Positions 7,164-7,743 of a stretch of 7,743 nt of DNA are shown here, piece by piece. The translations under genes were made by a program, and so were the position numbers. The stretch is from positions 1-7,743 of the forward strand of contig JAKRSG010000298.1 in the NCBI GenBank assembly GCA_022402405.1, given 5' to 3'. The notes under the pieces are model-generated. The model was given only the letters and a program-made list of their open reading frames with translations, was not told where the DNA came from and did not search any database. This stretch comes from Bacteroidia bacterium (GTDB lineage Bacteria; Bacteroidota; Bacteroidia; UKL13-3). The first letter of the stretch is position 1. Every line of letters begins with the position of its first letter.

Positions 7164-7184
7164 TTCTGGCTTCTGGCTGCTGGC
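7164..7184 (+). repeat. Three tandem heptamers TTCTGGC/TTCTGGC/TGCTGGC
   Basis: Two exact copies of TTCTGGC and one with a single change lie end to end five bases after the ABC-F stop codon. The array is too short to be a regulatory array with any certainty. It may be the remnant of an intergenic repeat. Bases 7185-7326 between it and the terminator show no gene, RNA or promoter that I can support. Confidence 0.45.
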
Positions 7185-7326
7185 AAGTATGTTTATTGGA
7201 ATTTTAGTTTCAAAATGAGTCATTACCAAAAATAGCTAATACTGTAATTTGCTTTAAAACAAAACCTTACGATTATGGAATAAAATATGAATTCTATTGG
7301 TATAAGCTTCGGCCAACCTTTACAAT

Positions 7327-7366
7327 AAAAAATCCCGCATACTTTAGGTAAGCGGGATTTTTTTTT
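7327..7366. terminator. Bidirectional intrinsic terminator between convergent genes
   Basis: The stem AAAAAATCCCGC (7327-7338) pairs with GCGGGATTTTTT (7352-7363) across a 13-base loop that can close further by TAC/GTA. On the plus strand the hairpin is followed by T runs to 7366 (nine Ts from 7358). On the minus strand the A run at 7327-7332 gives the matching U tract. It can therefore end both the ABC-F transcript from the left and the htpG transcript from the right. Confidence 0.88.
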
Positions 7367-7380
7367 GCCAATTAGTTGGT

Positions 7381-7743
7381 TCAAGCCGAAAGCTCTCTGG
7401 TATTTCTTTGGATAAAGGCGGTTAACTCTTCTCCATGTAAAAGATTTTGTGATAAACGGGCTAAATCAAAAGCCTGCTTACTCAATTGTGTCTTAGCTTC
7501 TCCTTCGGTCATCTTGCTTAATTTTACACTTAAAGGATGGTTAGTATTGATAACCACATTAAATGTATCTGGCATATTTCCAAAGATATTCATGCCTTGC
7601 ATTTTCTGCATTTCTTTCATTCTGCGCTCCCACTCTGGCTTTATTAAAGTTAAGAAAGAATCGTCGGGCGACAATGCCTCTGTAGAGAATTTGTATGTGC
7701 CTGCAAAGCTGAAGTCTTTCTCGAACGCATCTTTTAATGCAGA
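7381..7743 (-). CDS. htpG: Molecular chaperone HtpG (Hsp90), C-terminal part only
   Basis: The last 120 codons are in the window, ending with TGA (7383-7381 on the minus strand). The frame runs open off the right edge, so the start and roughly the first 500 residues of a typical 600-630-residue HtpG are outside; the TTG at 7674 is internal. The visible part is the C-terminal dimerisation domain. Near its centre is the Hsp90 segment NMPDTFNVVINTNHPL (56-71 of the visible part), with SPDDSFLTLIKPEWERRMKEM before it and a closing helix FDLARLSQNLLHGEELTAFI. The eukaryotic MEEVD tail is absent, as expected in bacteria. Hsp90 homodimers fold client proteins in the cytoplasm using ATP bound by the N-terminal domain, which is not visible here. 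The gene converges on the ABC-F gene and shares its terminator. Confidence 0.93.
   Translation of the reverse strand, partial: SALKDAFEKDFSFAGTYKFSTEALSPDDSFLTLIKPEWERRMKEMQKMQGMNIFGNMPDTFNVVINTNHPLSVKLSKMTEGEAKTQLSKQAFDLARLSQNLLHGEELTAFIQRNTRELSA

Noticed and set aside
7185..7326. Small gene or RNA in the gap before the terminator
   Set aside because: Frames are very short (the ATG at 7215 meets a stop after six codons), there is no good TAnnTTTG promoter (TAATTTG near 7250 is one base short), and no tRNA-like or other stable fold was seen.
7672..7674. TTG as the start of a small 97-residue minus-strand gene
   Set aside because: The frame continues to the window edge with typical HtpG sequence; this is an internal leucine codon of a truncated view of htpG.

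Overview
The window looks like a chromosomal segment of a low-GC member of the Bacteroidota (Flavobacteriia/Chitinophagia-like; no finer placement is supported). Four things point there: a giant secreted protein with a type B type IX secretion (T9SS) C-terminal domain, a PorP/SprF family partner directly behind it, a TAnnTTTG promoter motif, and AT-rich translation starts without a Shine-Dalgarno sequence.

Layout. (1) 1-3921, + strand: the 3' 1306 codons of a very large surface protein whose start lies left of the window. It is a chain of Ig-like domains, every second one carrying a large inserted domain (C-type lectin, jelly-roll-like, C-type lectin). Three SprB-like repeats and a gliding-motility/T9SS type B sorting domain follow. 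(2) 3935-4876, + strand: a PorP/SprF family outer membrane protein, 13 bases downstream and surely in the same operon; proteins of this family are needed to export or anchor SprB-type adhesins. (3) 4877-5223: a gene-free stretch filled with nested repeats: a perfect 26-bp inverted repeat with a GAA loop, an 11-bp inverted repeat around it, a 16-bp direct repeat outside that, and three diverged GAGCG..GCGAA..ATC units. This resembles a small palindromic interspersed element. (4) 5224-7158, + strand: an ABC-F ATPase with its own promoter a few bases before the start codon. (5) 7159-7380: a short tandem repeat and a bidirectional terminator. (6) 7381-7743, - strand: the C-terminal 120 residues of the chaperone HtpG (Hsp90), convergent with the ABC-F gene.

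Function. The first two genes form a surface adhesin/secretion-partner unit. The ABC-F and htpG genes are ordinary housekeeping genes (ribosome-associated ATPase, protein folding) with no visible link to the adhesin. I see no defence system, phage, integrase, CRISPR array or RNA gene. The least explained parts are the alternating domain-in-domain architecture of the adhesin and the nested repeat element at 4887-5125.
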